64,000 nucleotides of DNA from an uncultured Tenacibaculum sp. (GCF_947495995.1 NZ_CANMAX010000002.1:620001-684000), one strand, 5' to 3'; counted from the stretch's first letter, positions 8,501 to 16,440 are shown. Notes: generated by a model from the letters alone, not told the origin. A program made the numbers and translations.

Positions 8501-9358
8501 TTATTGTACCATGTTTTCGATCGGACAAACTAGAATTCCTTCAGCTCCTGCTTCACGTAATTCATCAATTACATCCCAGAAATCGTTTTTATTAATTACT
8601 GAGTGTACAGAACTCCATCCTTCTTGTGCTAATGGTAAAATAGTAGGACTACGCATTCCTGGTAAAATCTTAGTAATTGTTTCTAACTTATCGTTCGGTG
8701 CATTTAATAACACGTACTTATTCTCTCTACCTTTTAAAACTGATTGTAATCTGAACTGTATTTTCTTTAAAATTGCTTCATTCTCATCAGATAGTTTTGG
8801 CGACTTTACTAAAACAGCTTCCGATTTTAATAAAACTTCAATCTCTTTTAAATTGTTTTTGAATAATGTACTTCCACTCGATACAATATCACAAATTGCA
8901 TCTGCTAAACCAATATTTGGTGCAATTTCTACAGATCCGTTAATAATGTGTAAATTAGCTGTAATTCCCTCTTTTTCTAGGAACTTTTCTACAGTTTTTG
9001 GATACGAAGTAGCAATACGTTTTCCTGCTAATTCTTTTAAACTTGAAATGTTTGATGTTTTTGGAACAGCGATAGAAACTTTACATTTCGAAAAACCTAA
9101 TTTTTCAACTACTTCGATACTTTCTCCTTTCTCAACAATTAAGTTTTCTCCAATAATAGCAATGTCTACAACGCCATCTCTTAAGTATTGTGGAATATCA
9201 CCATTACGTAAAAAGAAAACCTCTAAAGGGAAATTTCTAGCTGAAGCTTTTAATTGATCTTTTCCATTGTCAATAGAAATACCAATTGCTTTTAAAAGTT
9301 TAAGGGATTCTTCGTTTAATCTACCTGATTTTTGAACTGCTAATCTTAATTTACTCAT
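8501..9358 (-). CDS. hisG: ATP phosphoribosyltransferase HisG, long form
   Basis: HisG catalyses the first committed step, joining ATP and PRPP. At 285 residues it is the long form: a periplasmic-binding-like catalytic core (SKLRLAVQKSGRLNEESL, DVVSSGSTLFKNNL) followed by a C-terminal ACT-like domain from about residue 210 that gives histidine feedback inhibition. It does not need HisZ, and no hisZ is present. It is the first structural gene of the operon, 61 bases downstream of the attenuator terminator. Confidence 0.97.
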   Translation of the reverse strand: MSKLRLAVQKSGRLNEESLKLLKAIGISIDNGKDQLKASARNFPLEVFFLRNGDIPQYLRDGVVDIAIIGENLIVEKGESIEVVEKLGFSKCKVSIAVPKTSNISSLKELAGKRIATSYPKTVEKFLEKEGITANLHIINGSVEIAPNIGLADAICDIVSSGSTLFKNNLKEIEVLLKSEAVLVKSPKLSDENEAILKKIQFRLQSVLKGRENKYVLLNAPNDKLETITKILPGMRSPTILPLAQEGWSSVHSVINKNDFWDVIDELREAGAEGILVCPIENMVQ

Positions 9359-9411
9359 TTTTTAAGTTTGTGTTGTTGTTTGAGTAAATCTTTAGATTTT
9401 AAATAGTTTAT

Positions 9412-9450
9412 AAAACTAAAAAATCCGCTTGACTTACTCAAACGGATTTT
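9412..9450 (-). terminator. his operon attenuator terminator
   Basis: Read on the minus strand, AAAATCCGTTTGA (9450-9438), a 5-base loop and TCAAGCGGATTTT (9432-9420) form a 13-bp stem with one G-U wobble. It is followed at once by a T-rich tract, TTAGTTTT. It stands between the histidine leader peptide and hisG, exactly where a transcription attenuator should be. Confidence 0.85.
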
Positions 9451-9500
9451 AAATTTTATGATTGTTAATTACATACATATCATTATCAATTCGCCTGAGT
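9436..9500 (-). promoter_or_regulatory. his attenuator: predicted antiterminator pairing
   Basis: On the minus strand ACTCAGGCG (9500-9492), just after the His codons in the leader ORF, can pair over 9 bases (7 Watson-Crick, 2 G-U) with CGTTTGAGT (9444-9436). The latter is part of the 5' arm of the terminator. The two structures are therefore mutually exclusive. A ribosome stalled at the early His codons leaves ACTCAGGCG free, favouring antitermination; a ribosome reaching the stop codon covers it, allowing termination. The bases are directly visible; the mechanism is inferred by analogy with known his attenuators. Confidence 0.7.
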
Positions 9501-9542
9501 GCAAATGTGATGATGATGATGATGTAATTGAATAAATGTCAT
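9486..9542 (-). CDS. hisL: histidine operon leader peptide
   Basis: An 18-residue ORF, MTFIQLHHHHHHICTQAN, with six consecutive His codons (five CAT, one CAC) and a TGA stop. It lies about 20 bases after a good TAnnTTTG promoter box and 36 bases before a Rho-independent terminator, upstream of hisG. This is the classical composition and placement of an attenuation leader. It is translated to sense charged histidyl-tRNA, and the peptide itself probably has no function. Confidence 0.9.
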   Translation of the reverse strand: MTFIQLHHHHHHICTQAN

Positions 9543-9561
9543 TGTAATTGTTTTACGGGTG

Positions 9562-9594
9562 CAAATGTATGAGATATTTTAGTTATCCTCCAAA
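9562..9594 (-). promoter_or_regulatory. Promoter of the his operon
   Basis: On the minus strand TTTG (9594-9591) is followed after 21 bases by TACATTTG (9569-9562). This matches the Bacteroidota housekeeping consensus, TTTG at -33 and TAnnTTTG at -7. Transcription would start near 9557, about 15 bases before the leader-peptide ATG. Confidence 0.75.
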
Positions 9595-9665
9595 TAAAAT
9601 CTCAAATATTTAAATTTTAAACAAATACTTGTTTTATTACTTCTATTTTAACAAAAAAATCATCT

Positions 9666-10208
9666 TTACAAATTAACACAAATATCATCAGGGATATACG
9701 TAAACACCTTTTTTAAGTTTAATATTTTAGTTAGGTATATTCTAAAATGATAACTTCCTTCTCTCTTTTTACCCTTAATTTTATTCGGTACTGGTTTTTC
9801 CATTTCAAATAAAACACATGATAATGCTGGATAATTATTTACAAAATCATCTTTATCAATTTTAGTAAGCTTTCCTGATTCAATTTCACCATCTTTTATT
9901 CCTTTTTCAAATATGAAAATCATATCATCATACATTATAATTGCTAAATATAATCTTGAAGGTATTTCTGCATCGAATGTTTCAACTAAATTCCCTTTAA
10001 TATCATTGTCAATTTTTAAATGAGAAAGGAACTCTTTTCTTGCTTCATTTATAAAACGACCTTCATTATTCTTAAATCGTTTATTCTTTAAAAGAGAAGT
10101 AAACTTACTCTCTATAGTTAGCACTAATTCTGAATTTTGTGCAATTATGTCGTTACTTACTAATATGATAATCAAGAATGTGATAATATATTTAAGCATT
10201 TGTATCAT
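9666..10208 (-). CDS. secreted hypothetical protein
   Basis: A 180-residue protein with an N-terminal signal peptide (MLKYIITFLIIILVSNDIIAQ, cleavage likely after IAQ). The mature part is charged and mixed alpha/beta, with no lipobox and no domain I recognise. Met4 is an alternative start that would shorten the basic region. It stands upstream of the his promoter on the same strand, with an 80-base gap, so it may be expressed separately. Confidence 0.65.
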   Translation of the reverse strand: MIQMLKYIITFLIIILVSNDIIAQNSELVLTIESKFTSLLKNKRFKNNEGRFINEARKEFLSHLKIDNDIKGNLVETFDAEIPSRLYLAIIMYDDMIFIFEKGIKDGEIESGKLTKIDKDDFVNNYPALSCVLFEMEKPVPNKIKGKKREGSYHFRIYLTKILNLKKVFTYIPDDICVNL

Positions 10209-10331
10209 AGCTTTTACTTTTTCTAAAATTAAACTTTTAGAAGAACAAACGTAAAAATTTTAAATAAACCCATTGTATTCCTTAATCGATAATTACCAAA
10301 ATCATTATTTTCACGCAATTATAAAAACACT

Positions 10332-10420
10332 ATGAAATCAGTAGGTCAATTAACGGTTGAGTTTGATGGAAGTGCCTTATTTAGCTATATTTTTTTAGTG
10401 ATTAACGAAAATGATAAAAT
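10332..10420 (+). pseudogene. Truncated 5' duplicate of the ABC-F gene
   Basis: The first 29 codons (MKSVGQLTVEFDGSALFSYI and on to NENDK) match the start of the ABC-F gene at 10850 at 78 of 87 bases. Similarity then stops before the Walker A motif, and the frame runs on into unrelated sequence. The bases upstream of both copies also share short blocks (aatcg, tattttc.cgca), so the 5' region seems to have been duplicated too. The fragment cannot encode a functional ATPase. Confidence 0.85.
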
Positions 10421-10471
10421 GAGTGAACTGTATTTTGGGTTATGTAAGCGTCTTTTCATAACTAAAACAAA

Positions 10472-10494
10472 AAAAGCGAGTTTAACTCGCTTTT
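10472..10494. terminator. Bidirectional terminator of the GG-leader peptide gene
   Basis: The near-perfect palindrome aaaagcgagtttaactcgctttt has A-runs before and T-runs after it on both strands. It lies 9 bases beyond the stop of the small peptide gene (minus strand) and also downstream of the truncated ABC-F fragment (plus strand). Confidence 0.8.
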
Positions 10495-10503
10495 GTATTA
10501 TTT

Positions 10504-10677
10504 TTAAATTGCTTTTAAACCACAAGCATCTCCTTGGCAAAAGAAGTTTTCTGGAGTAAGAAATTGTCCTCCATAACGTACCCAACAGTCATATGGAGTA
10601 CAACGATATCCTCCTTTGATAGACTTTTGTTCAGATTTGTCTAAGTGCTTTCCTAATTTTGAAATGTTTTTAATCAT
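10504..10677 (-). CDS. GG-leader natural-product/bacteriocin-like precursor peptide
   Basis: A 57-residue peptide. The first 23 residues (MIKNISKLGKHLDKSEQKS then IKGG) form a typical Bacteroidota double-glycine leader of the L..L.K.EQK.I.GG type. The 34-residue core begins YRCTPYDCWVRYGGQ and contains four Cys, with several aromatic residues. Such precursors are cleaved after GG by a C39 peptidase-type exporter and may be modified. No transporter or maturase gene is adjacent. It is opposite in strand to the ABC-F gene, sits between that gene and its truncated copy, and has its own terminator. Confidence 0.75.
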   Translation of the reverse strand: MIKNISKLGKHLDKSEQKSIKGGYRCTPYDCWVRYGGQFLTPENFFCQGDACGLKAI

Positions 10678-10849
10678 ATTAAATTAATTTGAGGTTATTA
10701 AAAAGATAACAATATGTCATCTCTCACAAATTAACAAAAATGTGTTTAATAATGTTAACCATTTTTTAAATGAATTCATTTTTATTTTTAATCGTTATAT
10801 CTGCTTATCACAAATTAGTATTTTCGCAGCTTAATAATACGAAGTCCAT

Positions 10850-12481
10850 ATGATATCAGTAGATCAATTAACGGTTGAGTTTAACGGAAGTGCCTTATTT
10901 AGCGATGTTTCTTTTGTGATTAATGAAAATGATAAAATTGCTTTAATGGGAAAAAATGGAGCAGGAAAATCTACAATGATGAAGATTATTGCCGGATTAA
11001 CTTCTCCAACAAAAGGTGGAGTTCGTTGTTCTAAAGACACAGTGATCGCTTACCTTCCTCAGCATTTACTAATTGAAGATAATTGTACTGTAAAAGAAGA
11101 AGCTTCAAAAGCATTTAAATCAGTTTTTGATATGAAAGCTGAAATGGATGATTTAAACAAGCAATTAGAAACGCGTACCGATTACGAATCTGAAGCGTAT
11201 ATGAAAATTATAGAACGTGTTTCTGATTTAGGTGAGAAATACTATGCTTTAGAAGAAATTAATTATGAAGCTGAAGTTGAAAAAGCTTTAAAAGGTTTAG
11301 GTTTTAAACCTGAAGATTTCGACAGGGCAACTTCTGAATTTAGTGGTGGTTGGCGTATGCGTATTGAATTGGCTAAAATCTTATTACAAAAACCAGATTT
11401 AATTCTACTAGATGAGCCTACAAACCACGTTGATATTGAATCTGTAATTTGGCTAGAAAACTTCTTATTAAACAAAGCAAAAGCTGTTGTTGTTATTTCT
11501 CACGACAAAGCGTTTATTGATAATATTACCAATCGTACCATAGAAGTTACGATGGGAACAATTCACGATTATAAAGCGAATTATTCACATTATTTAGAGT
11601 TACGAAAAGAACGTAGAGCACATCAATTAAAAGCTTACGAAGAACAACAAAAATTTATTTCAGAAACCAAAGCATTTATAGAGCGATTTAAAGGAACGTA
11701 TTCTAAAACCAACCAAGTAGCTTCTCGTGAGCGAATGTTAGAAAAATTAGTTCCTGTAGAAATTGATGAAGTAGATACTTCTGCATTAAAATTACGCTTT
11801 CCTCCTTCTCCAAGATCTGGTGATTATCCGGTTAAAGTTAGTGAACTGACAAAAGCTTATGGAGATCATGTGGTATTTAAAGAAGCTAGTTTTGCTATTG
11901 CTCGTGGTGAAAAAGTATCTTTTGTGGGTAGAAATGGTGAAGGAAAATCGACCATGATTAAAGCTATTATGGGAGAAATTGATTTTGAAGGTGAAGGTGG
12001 ATTAGGACATAATGCTAAAGTTGGGTATTTCGCTCAGAATCAAGCTTCGTTATTAGATCCTGAATTGACGATTTTCCAAACGGTTGATGAAGTTGCAGAA
12101 GGTGATATTCGTACACAGATTAAGAATATTTTAGGTCGTTTTATGTTTAGTGGAGACGATTTAGAAAAGAAAGTAAAAGTACTTTCTGGTGGTGAAAGAA
12201 CGCGTTTGGCGATGGTAAAATTATTATTGGAGCCAGTGAACTTATTAATTTTAGATGAGCCTACGAATCACTTAGATTTAAAATCGAAAGATGTGATTAA
12301 AGAAGCCTTATTAGATTACGATGGTACTTTAATTTTGGTTTCTCACGATCGTGATTTCTTACAAGGTTTATCTCAGAAAGTTTTTGAATTTAAAGATCAA
12401 CGTGTGATTGAGCATTTTGAAACTATTGATGCTTTCTTAGAACGTAATAATATTAAAGCATTAAAAGAGATTGATTTATAA
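10850..12481 (+). CDS. ABC-F family ATPase, ribosome-associated type
   Basis: A 543-residue protein with two ABC ATPase domains and no membrane part. Domain 1 has GKNGAGKST, FSGGWRMRIELAK and LILLDEPTNHVD. Domain 2 has GRNGEGKST, LSGGERTRLAMVK and LLILDEPTNHLD. The charged linker (about residues 240-300, with KERRAHQLKAYEEQQKF and QVASRERMLEKL) matches ABC-F translation factors of the Uup/YbiT/EttA group. These bind the ribosomal E site and relieve stalling. Which subfamily, and whether it protects against antibiotics, cannot be settled by eye. A 5' fragment is duplicated 0.5 kb upstream. Confidence 0.93.
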   Translation: MISVDQLTVEFNGSALFSDVSFVINENDKIALMGKNGAGKSTMMKIIAGLTSPTKGGVRCSKDTVIAYLPQHLLIEDNCTVKEEASKAFKSVFDMKAEMDDLNKQLETRTDYESEAYMKIIERVSDLGEKYYALEEINYEAEVEKALKGLGFKPEDFDRATSEFSGGWRMRIELAKILLQKPDLILLDEPTNHVDIESVIWLENFLLNKAKAVVVISHDKAFIDNITNRTIEVTMGTIHDYKANYSHYLELRKERRAHQLKAYEEQQKFISETKAFIERFKGTYSKTNQVASRERMLEKLVPVEIDEVDTSALKLRFPPSPRSGDYPVKVSELTKAYGDHVVFKEASFAIARGEKVSFVGRNGEGKSTMIKAIMGEIDFEGEGGLGHNAKVGYFAQNQASLLDPELTIFQTVDEVAEGDIRTQIKNILGRFMFSGDDLEKKVKVLSGGERTRLAMVKLLLEPVNLLILDEPTNHLDLKSKDVIKEALLDYDGTLILVSHDRDFLQGLSQKVFEFKDQRVIEHFETIDAFLERNNIKALKEIDL

Positions 12482-12505
12482 AAATCAATCTCTTTTCTTT
12501 TTTTT
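12463..12505 (+). terminator. Rho-independent terminator overlapping the ABC-F stop codon
   Basis: The arms aaaagagattgattt (12463-12477) and aaatcaatctctttt (12482-12496) form a perfect 15-bp stem with loop ataa, followed by a T-rich run. The stem contains the last five sense codons and the loop carries most of the TAA stop, so translation termination and transcription termination coincide. Confidence 0.85.
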
Positions 12506-12601
12506 ATAGGCTAAACTACCATCAGACAATATAAATACATCTTTACAGATGTTCTTTTATTTCAAAATAAAGAATCTTTATTTAACTGGTTGAAGCGTGG
12601 T

Positions 12602-13999
12602 TTATGTATTTAGTGCTGATGTAGTTTTTAATACTGATGTATTAGCTACAAAGTTTTCTAGAACTTTGAAAAAATTCAAAATATCATTTTTACTATTAGT
12701 TGCATTAATTGTCACAAATCTTACAAAAGTATCTTCATTAAACGAGCCAAAACCAACAACAGTTTCTTGATTTTCATATAAGGCAGTACATAAAGCAACG
12801 GGATCTACATCCTTGTAATTAAAACAAACAGAAATAGAATCGTCATAACTGTACAACGTGTAGTCAGGATTGTTTTTAATATAATCAACTGCAACTTTGG
12901 CCAATTCTAATTGTTTATCTACAATTTGTTCTAACCCATTTGTTCCTATAGATTTCCAAAGTGTCCAAAACTTTAAAGCATCATTTCTTCTTCCACATTG
13001 AAAAGAAGTTTTCCCTAAGTTAAAATCATCACCATCTGTTTGATACAAATAACTCGCATCATTACTAAAAGAATTGTGTAAATGTTTTTTATCATTTACT
13101 AAAAGAATAGAACATGTTAAAGGAGTTCCTAACATTTTATGAGCATTGTAGCTAAAAGAATTAGATCTTTCTACTCCTTTTATAAGGTGTTTGTATTTTT
13201 CACTAAACATAACACTTCCACAATAAGCTCCATCTACATGCAGCCAGATATCGTACTTTTCAGTAATATCTGCAATTTTATCAATAGGATCAAAAGCACC
13301 TAAAACTGTAGTTCCTGCAGTTGCATTTACGTATGTTGGAATACCGCCATTTTTAATATCTTCTTTAATTTGTTCTTCTAGCTTTTCAGGAATCATTTTT
13401 CCTTCGCTATCAACTTCTATATATCGAATATTATTTCTACCAATTCCTGCAAAACTTGCATTTTTAGCATTAGAGTAATGAGATTCAATAGATGTGTAAA
13501 TAATTAAAGGTTTTCTCATTCCATCAAAACGACATGAAGGATCTTTTGCATCGCGCCCCATAACTAAGGCCATATAATTACTCATAGATCCTCCTGTTGG
13601 GAAAGTTCCGTTACTATTCGAACCATAACCAATTAAATTACAAGATTTTCTAATAATTTCTTGTTCTATACCTACCTGAGGACCTGCAACTTTATATGTA
13701 TACATGCTGTTATTTAATAAAACAGCCAATAAATCTCCCAAAACAGCTTTGGGTTGTCTTCCTCCAAAAAGTTGATTGAAAAATAAACTAGTTGCAGTTT
13801 TTGGTGTGGAAACTAACACATCTTGTAATAACGATTTAAAATCATCATCAACCATTGCAGTATCACGTAAAGATAAATCAATAGTCTCATATAATTGATT
13901 TGCTTCTATTCTTTCCGCAACAGGATTCTGCTGTTCTTCATTCAATAAAACTTCTGCAAGTTCATTGAATAACTTTAAATCATTTTTTATTGTAGACAT
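12602..13999 (-). CDS. PLP-dependent group II decarboxylase, GAD/cysteine-sulfinate decarboxylase-like
   Basis: A 465-residue fold-type I decarboxylase. Key blocks are FPTGGSMSNYMALVMGRD, NATAGTTVLGAFDPID, IWLHVDGAYCGS (PLP-binding Asp) and SYNAHKMLGTPLTC (PLP Lys288). ASYLYQ and SFQCGRRNDALKFWTLWKSIG closely resemble animal GAD65/67, CSAD and GADL1. The upstream gene, 8 bases away, encodes a cysteine dioxygenase. The likely substrate is therefore cysteine sulfinate, giving hypotaurine and CO2. Glutamate or aspartate as substrate remains possible because substrate residues were not modelled. Confidence 0.85.
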   Translation of the reverse strand: MSTIKNDLKLFNELAEVLLNEEQQNPVAERIEANQLYETIDLSLRDTAMVDDDFKSLLQDVLVSTPKTATSLFFNQLFGGRQPKAVLGDLLAVLLNNSMYTYKVAGPQVGIEQEIIRKSCNLIGYGSNSNGTFPTGGSMSNYMALVMGRDAKDPSCRFDGMRKPLIIYTSIESHYSNAKNASFAGIGRNNIRYIEVDSEGKMIPEKLEEQIKEDIKNGGIPTYVNATAGTTVLGAFDPIDKIADITEKYDIWLHVDGAYCGSVMFSEKYKHLIKGVERSNSFSYNAHKMLGTPLTCSILLVNDKKHLHNSFSNDASYLYQTDGDDFNLGKTSFQCGRRNDALKFWTLWKSIGTNGLEQIVDKQLELAKVAVDYIKNNPDYTLYSYDDSISVCFNYKDVDPVALCTALYENQETVVGFGSFNEDTFVRFVTINATNSKNDILNFFKVLENFVANTSVLKTTSALNT

Positions 14000-14007
14000 A
14001 TACTATT

Positions 14008-14595
14008 TTATTTTTTTATATAATTTGCAACTGTGTCGTAATTCATCTCCTTACTTACAAACTTCTTTAAATCTTCATTAAAAATATTGCATTTTCGTAT
14101 AGGTTTTGCATATAAATGAAGGGTTATGCTTCTGTTTGGGGATATATTTTCTAAACTATGAAATCCCATAAAGTCTTTCATATAAGTAACTTGATTCGCT
14201 TTTGATTTTGATGACCTTATTGCTATCAACTCATCATTCTCATTCTTTTTATAAATTACTTCTTCCAATTCACCCTCTATAACTTTCACCCAACATTCTT
14301 GACCACCATGATCGTGAATAGGCGTTTTATGACCTTTACACCAGCAAATTAAGATTAATTCAAACTTTTCATTGTTTATTATGCAATTTCTCGTGTAGCA
14401 ATCCTCAGACCATGAAGTATATTTTTCTATGTCCTTGGGGTTAATATTAATTGAGCGTATTATGTGATTTATAGTCGTCCTCTCTTCCTCTGAAAGAGCT
14501 GTTACTAAATCATCTAAAGTTTGAAGTTCCTTCTGAGAAGGTTTTTGATTTTGATTCAAATCTTTTGTTTTTTTAGGGTTGATTTGCAAATCCAA
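14008..14595 (-). CDS. cysteine dioxygenase, Cys-Tyr cofactor type
   Basis: Oxidises L-cysteine to cysteine sulfinic acid. It is a 195-residue cupin with the 3-His iron site visible: His94 and His96 in TPIHDHGG and His146 in GFHSLEN. Arg69 in YTRN fits the substrate carboxylate. Cys101 lies five residues after His96, and Tyr162 follows LHL. These align with mammalian Cys93 and Tyr157, which form a thioether cofactor; many bacterial enzymes have Gly at the Cys position. The only in-frame start is TTG at 14595 (or a TTG two codons later), because a TAG lies six codons upstream and no ATG occurs in the N-terminal part. It is followed at 8 bases by the decarboxylase gene. Confidence 0.88.
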   Translation of the reverse strand: MDLQINPKKTKDLNQNQKPSQKELQTLDDLVTALSEEERTTINHIIRSININPKDIEKYTSWSEDCYTRNCIINNEKFELILICWCKGHKTPIHDHGGQECWVKVIEGELEEVIYKKNENDELIAIRSSKSKANQVTYMKDFMGFHSLENISPNRSITLHLYAKPIRKCNIFNEDLKKFVSKEMNYDTVANYIKK

Positions 14596-14631
14596 GAACG
14601 TTTCCTTGCCCTATTTATATTGATAAGTGTC

Positions 14632-14647
14632 GCAAATCAAGATTCGC
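14632..14647. promoter_or_regulatory. Inverted repeat upstream of the cysteine dioxygenase gene
   Basis: gcaaatc-aa-gattcgc is a 7-bp imperfect inverted repeat (one mismatch). It overlaps TTGATTTG on the minus strand, a weak fit to the -7 consensus, about 40 bases before the TTG start. It could be an operator; the case is weak. Confidence 0.25.
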
Positions 14648-14810
14648 ATAAAAATAATAAAATTGAGCATTTTTAAAGTCTTTTTTTAGTTAAAACATTA
14701 AAAACACTTAAAAATTCATTAAATTTTATCTATTTTGAAGATCGTTAAAAAATCGTATTTTCTTCTTTTTTAGAAACTCATCAACATAAAATCAAAAAAA
14801 CAAATTCATT

Positions 14811-16343
14811 ATGGTAGACCAAAATTTAGTAATTAAAATAGCTGTACTGGCTGTTTATGTTGGAATTCTGTTTCTAATTGGAATTTTAGCTTCTCGCAAA
14901 ATAAAAGGAATGAGTGATTACTATGTTGGTGGAAAAAAAATGGGATTTTGGGCGGTTGCTTTTTCGGCTAGAGCCACAGGTGAATCTGGTTGGTTATTAA
15001 TTGGATTAACAGGAATGGGAGCTATAGCTGGATATTCTGCTTATTGGGTTGTACTAGGAGAATTGTTGGGGGTTTTTATTTCTTGGCAATTTATGGCAAA
15101 ACGTTTCAAAAAAAGGTCAGATGCATTTGGTGCCATCACAATTCCAGATTATTTGCAAAGTCATTTTAAAACATCTACACATACGTTGAGGATAATTGCA
15201 GCTTCTGTTTTGGTTGTCTTTATTGTTATTTATGTAGCTTCTCAAATAGATGTAACAGGTGTAGCTTTTGAATCTATGCTTGGCATTAATTATAAACTAG
15301 GAGCTTTAATTGGTTTTTTCATTGTGCTTGCTTATATCTTTTTTGGCGGATTTGTTGCTGCAGTTTGGTCAGACTTTTTTCAAGGATTGTTGATGTTCTT
15401 CGGTTTAGTATTACTTCCTATCGTTGTTTGGTTTTCTATGGATCAAGGTGCTGGAATTACCGCTGGACTGAATGCTATAGATCCTACCTTGACCAATATT
15501 ATGGGTAGAAGTTCTGACGGTTGGATGAACCTTTTTACTATTCTTGGGTTTTCTATGATTGGTCTTGGTTTCTTAGGTTCACCTCAAGTTTATGTACGAT
15601 TCATGTCGATTAAAAACAAAAAAGAAATTGATAAAGGAAAATGGGTTGCTTGTATTTTTACTTTGTTAACAGATACCGCCGCTGTGACTATAGGAATTTT
15701 GGCGCGTATTTATTTTACAACGAATGGACAAGATCCAGAGGCAGTTTTAGGAAATAATGGAGAAGATGTTTTAAGTATGATTACAGAATCGTTTTTACCA
15801 ACAGTTTTAGTTGCTCTTTTTATCGCTATTGTTTTATCAGCGATTATGTCTACAATTGATTCTTTATTAATATTGGCTTCAAGTGCCATTACTCGCGATT
15901 TTTATCAAAAAATATTTAGACCCGATATTAAAGATGAAAACCTTACTAAGTTCTCTAGAACATCTACAATAATTATGGCTTTTTCTGCTTTAGTTATTGC
16001 TTTAATTATGAACTACGTTTCTCCTGATCGACAAATATTCTGGGTTATCATATTTGGTTGGTCTGGAATTGCCGCCACTTTTTGTCCTGTAATTATCCTT
16101 ACACTTTTCTGGAAAGGATATTCGGAAAAAGGAGCTATTGCTTCAATGATTTCTGGATTTGTAGCCGTAATGTTATTTAATTTTGTTTTTAAAGAAATTG
16201 AAACTATTGGTGCATATTTTGTTGCTGTTGATGTATTGTTTCCTTCTTTCTTAGTGTCTATGCTTGTAGGTTTTCTTGTTTCAAAACTATATCCTCCAAG
16301 GAAAGAAGCTTTAGAAATGATTGAACAAATTGACAATGAATAA
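14811..16343 (+). CDS. sodium:solute symporter, PutP-like
   Basis: A 510-residue SSS-family transporter with about 13 membrane helices. The segment ARATGESGWLLIGLTGMG corresponds to the E. coli PutP helix that has SDMSGWLLMGLPG. TIPDYLQSHF, FFGGFVAAVWSDFFQG, and AIVLSAIMSTIDSLLILASSAITRDFY (second sodium-site region) also match the PutP subgroup. Proline is the best guess; an osmolyte role would fit the divergent cysteine dioxygenase/decarboxylase operon 215 bases away. Substrate specificity is not proven by sequence. Confidence 0.88.
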   Translation: MVDQNLVIKIAVLAVYVGILFLIGILASRKIKGMSDYYVGGKKMGFWAVAFSARATGESGWLLIGLTGMGAIAGYSAYWVVLGELLGVFISWQFMAKRFKKRSDAFGAITIPDYLQSHFKTSTHTLRIIAASVLVVFIVIYVASQIDVTGVAFESMLGINYKLGALIGFFIVLAYIFFGGFVAAVWSDFFQGLLMFFGLVLLPIVVWFSMDQGAGITAGLNAIDPTLTNIMGRSSDGWMNLFTILGFSMIGLGFLGSPQVYVRFMSIKNKKEIDKGKWVACIFTLLTDTAAVTIGILARIYFTTNGQDPEAVLGNNGEDVLSMITESFLPTVLVALFIAIVLSAIMSTIDSLLILASSAITRDFYQKIFRPDIKDENLTKFSRTSTIIMAFSALVIALIMNYVSPDRQIFWVIIFGWSGIAATFCPVIILTLFWKGYSEKGAIASMISGFVAVMLFNFVFKEIETIGAYFVAVDVLFPSFLVSMLVGFLVSKLYPPRKEALEMIEQIDNE

Positions 16344-16353
16344 GGTTTCTTTG

Positions 16354-16440
16354 AAACCAATATACAGATTGCTTCGCTACATTAAATTTCGCTCGCAATG
16401 ACGATAAAAAAAGTATTTCTAACCTAACATCATTACGAAT
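16354..16440. repeat. Direct repeat copy 1 (GATTGCTTCG...GCAATGACG type)
   Basis: The 87-base unit begins aaaccaatatacagattgct and ends taacatcattacgaat. A second copy lies 83 bases downstream with about a dozen differences. The centre (gattgcttcgctac...tcgcaatgacg) belongs to the TGTCATTGCG intergenic repeat class. Confidence 0.8.

Noticed and set aside
8427..9257. 276-codon ORF on the plus strand
   Set aside because: It lies antisense to hisG, whose motifs are clear, and its translation is Ser/Phe/Ile-rich with no family features. It is a shadow of the AT-rich codon pattern.
10385..10585. 66-codon ORF on the minus strand
   Set aside because: It overlaps the 3' end of the GG-leader peptide gene in another frame and crosses the terminator. 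The 57-residue peptide frame is far more convincing.
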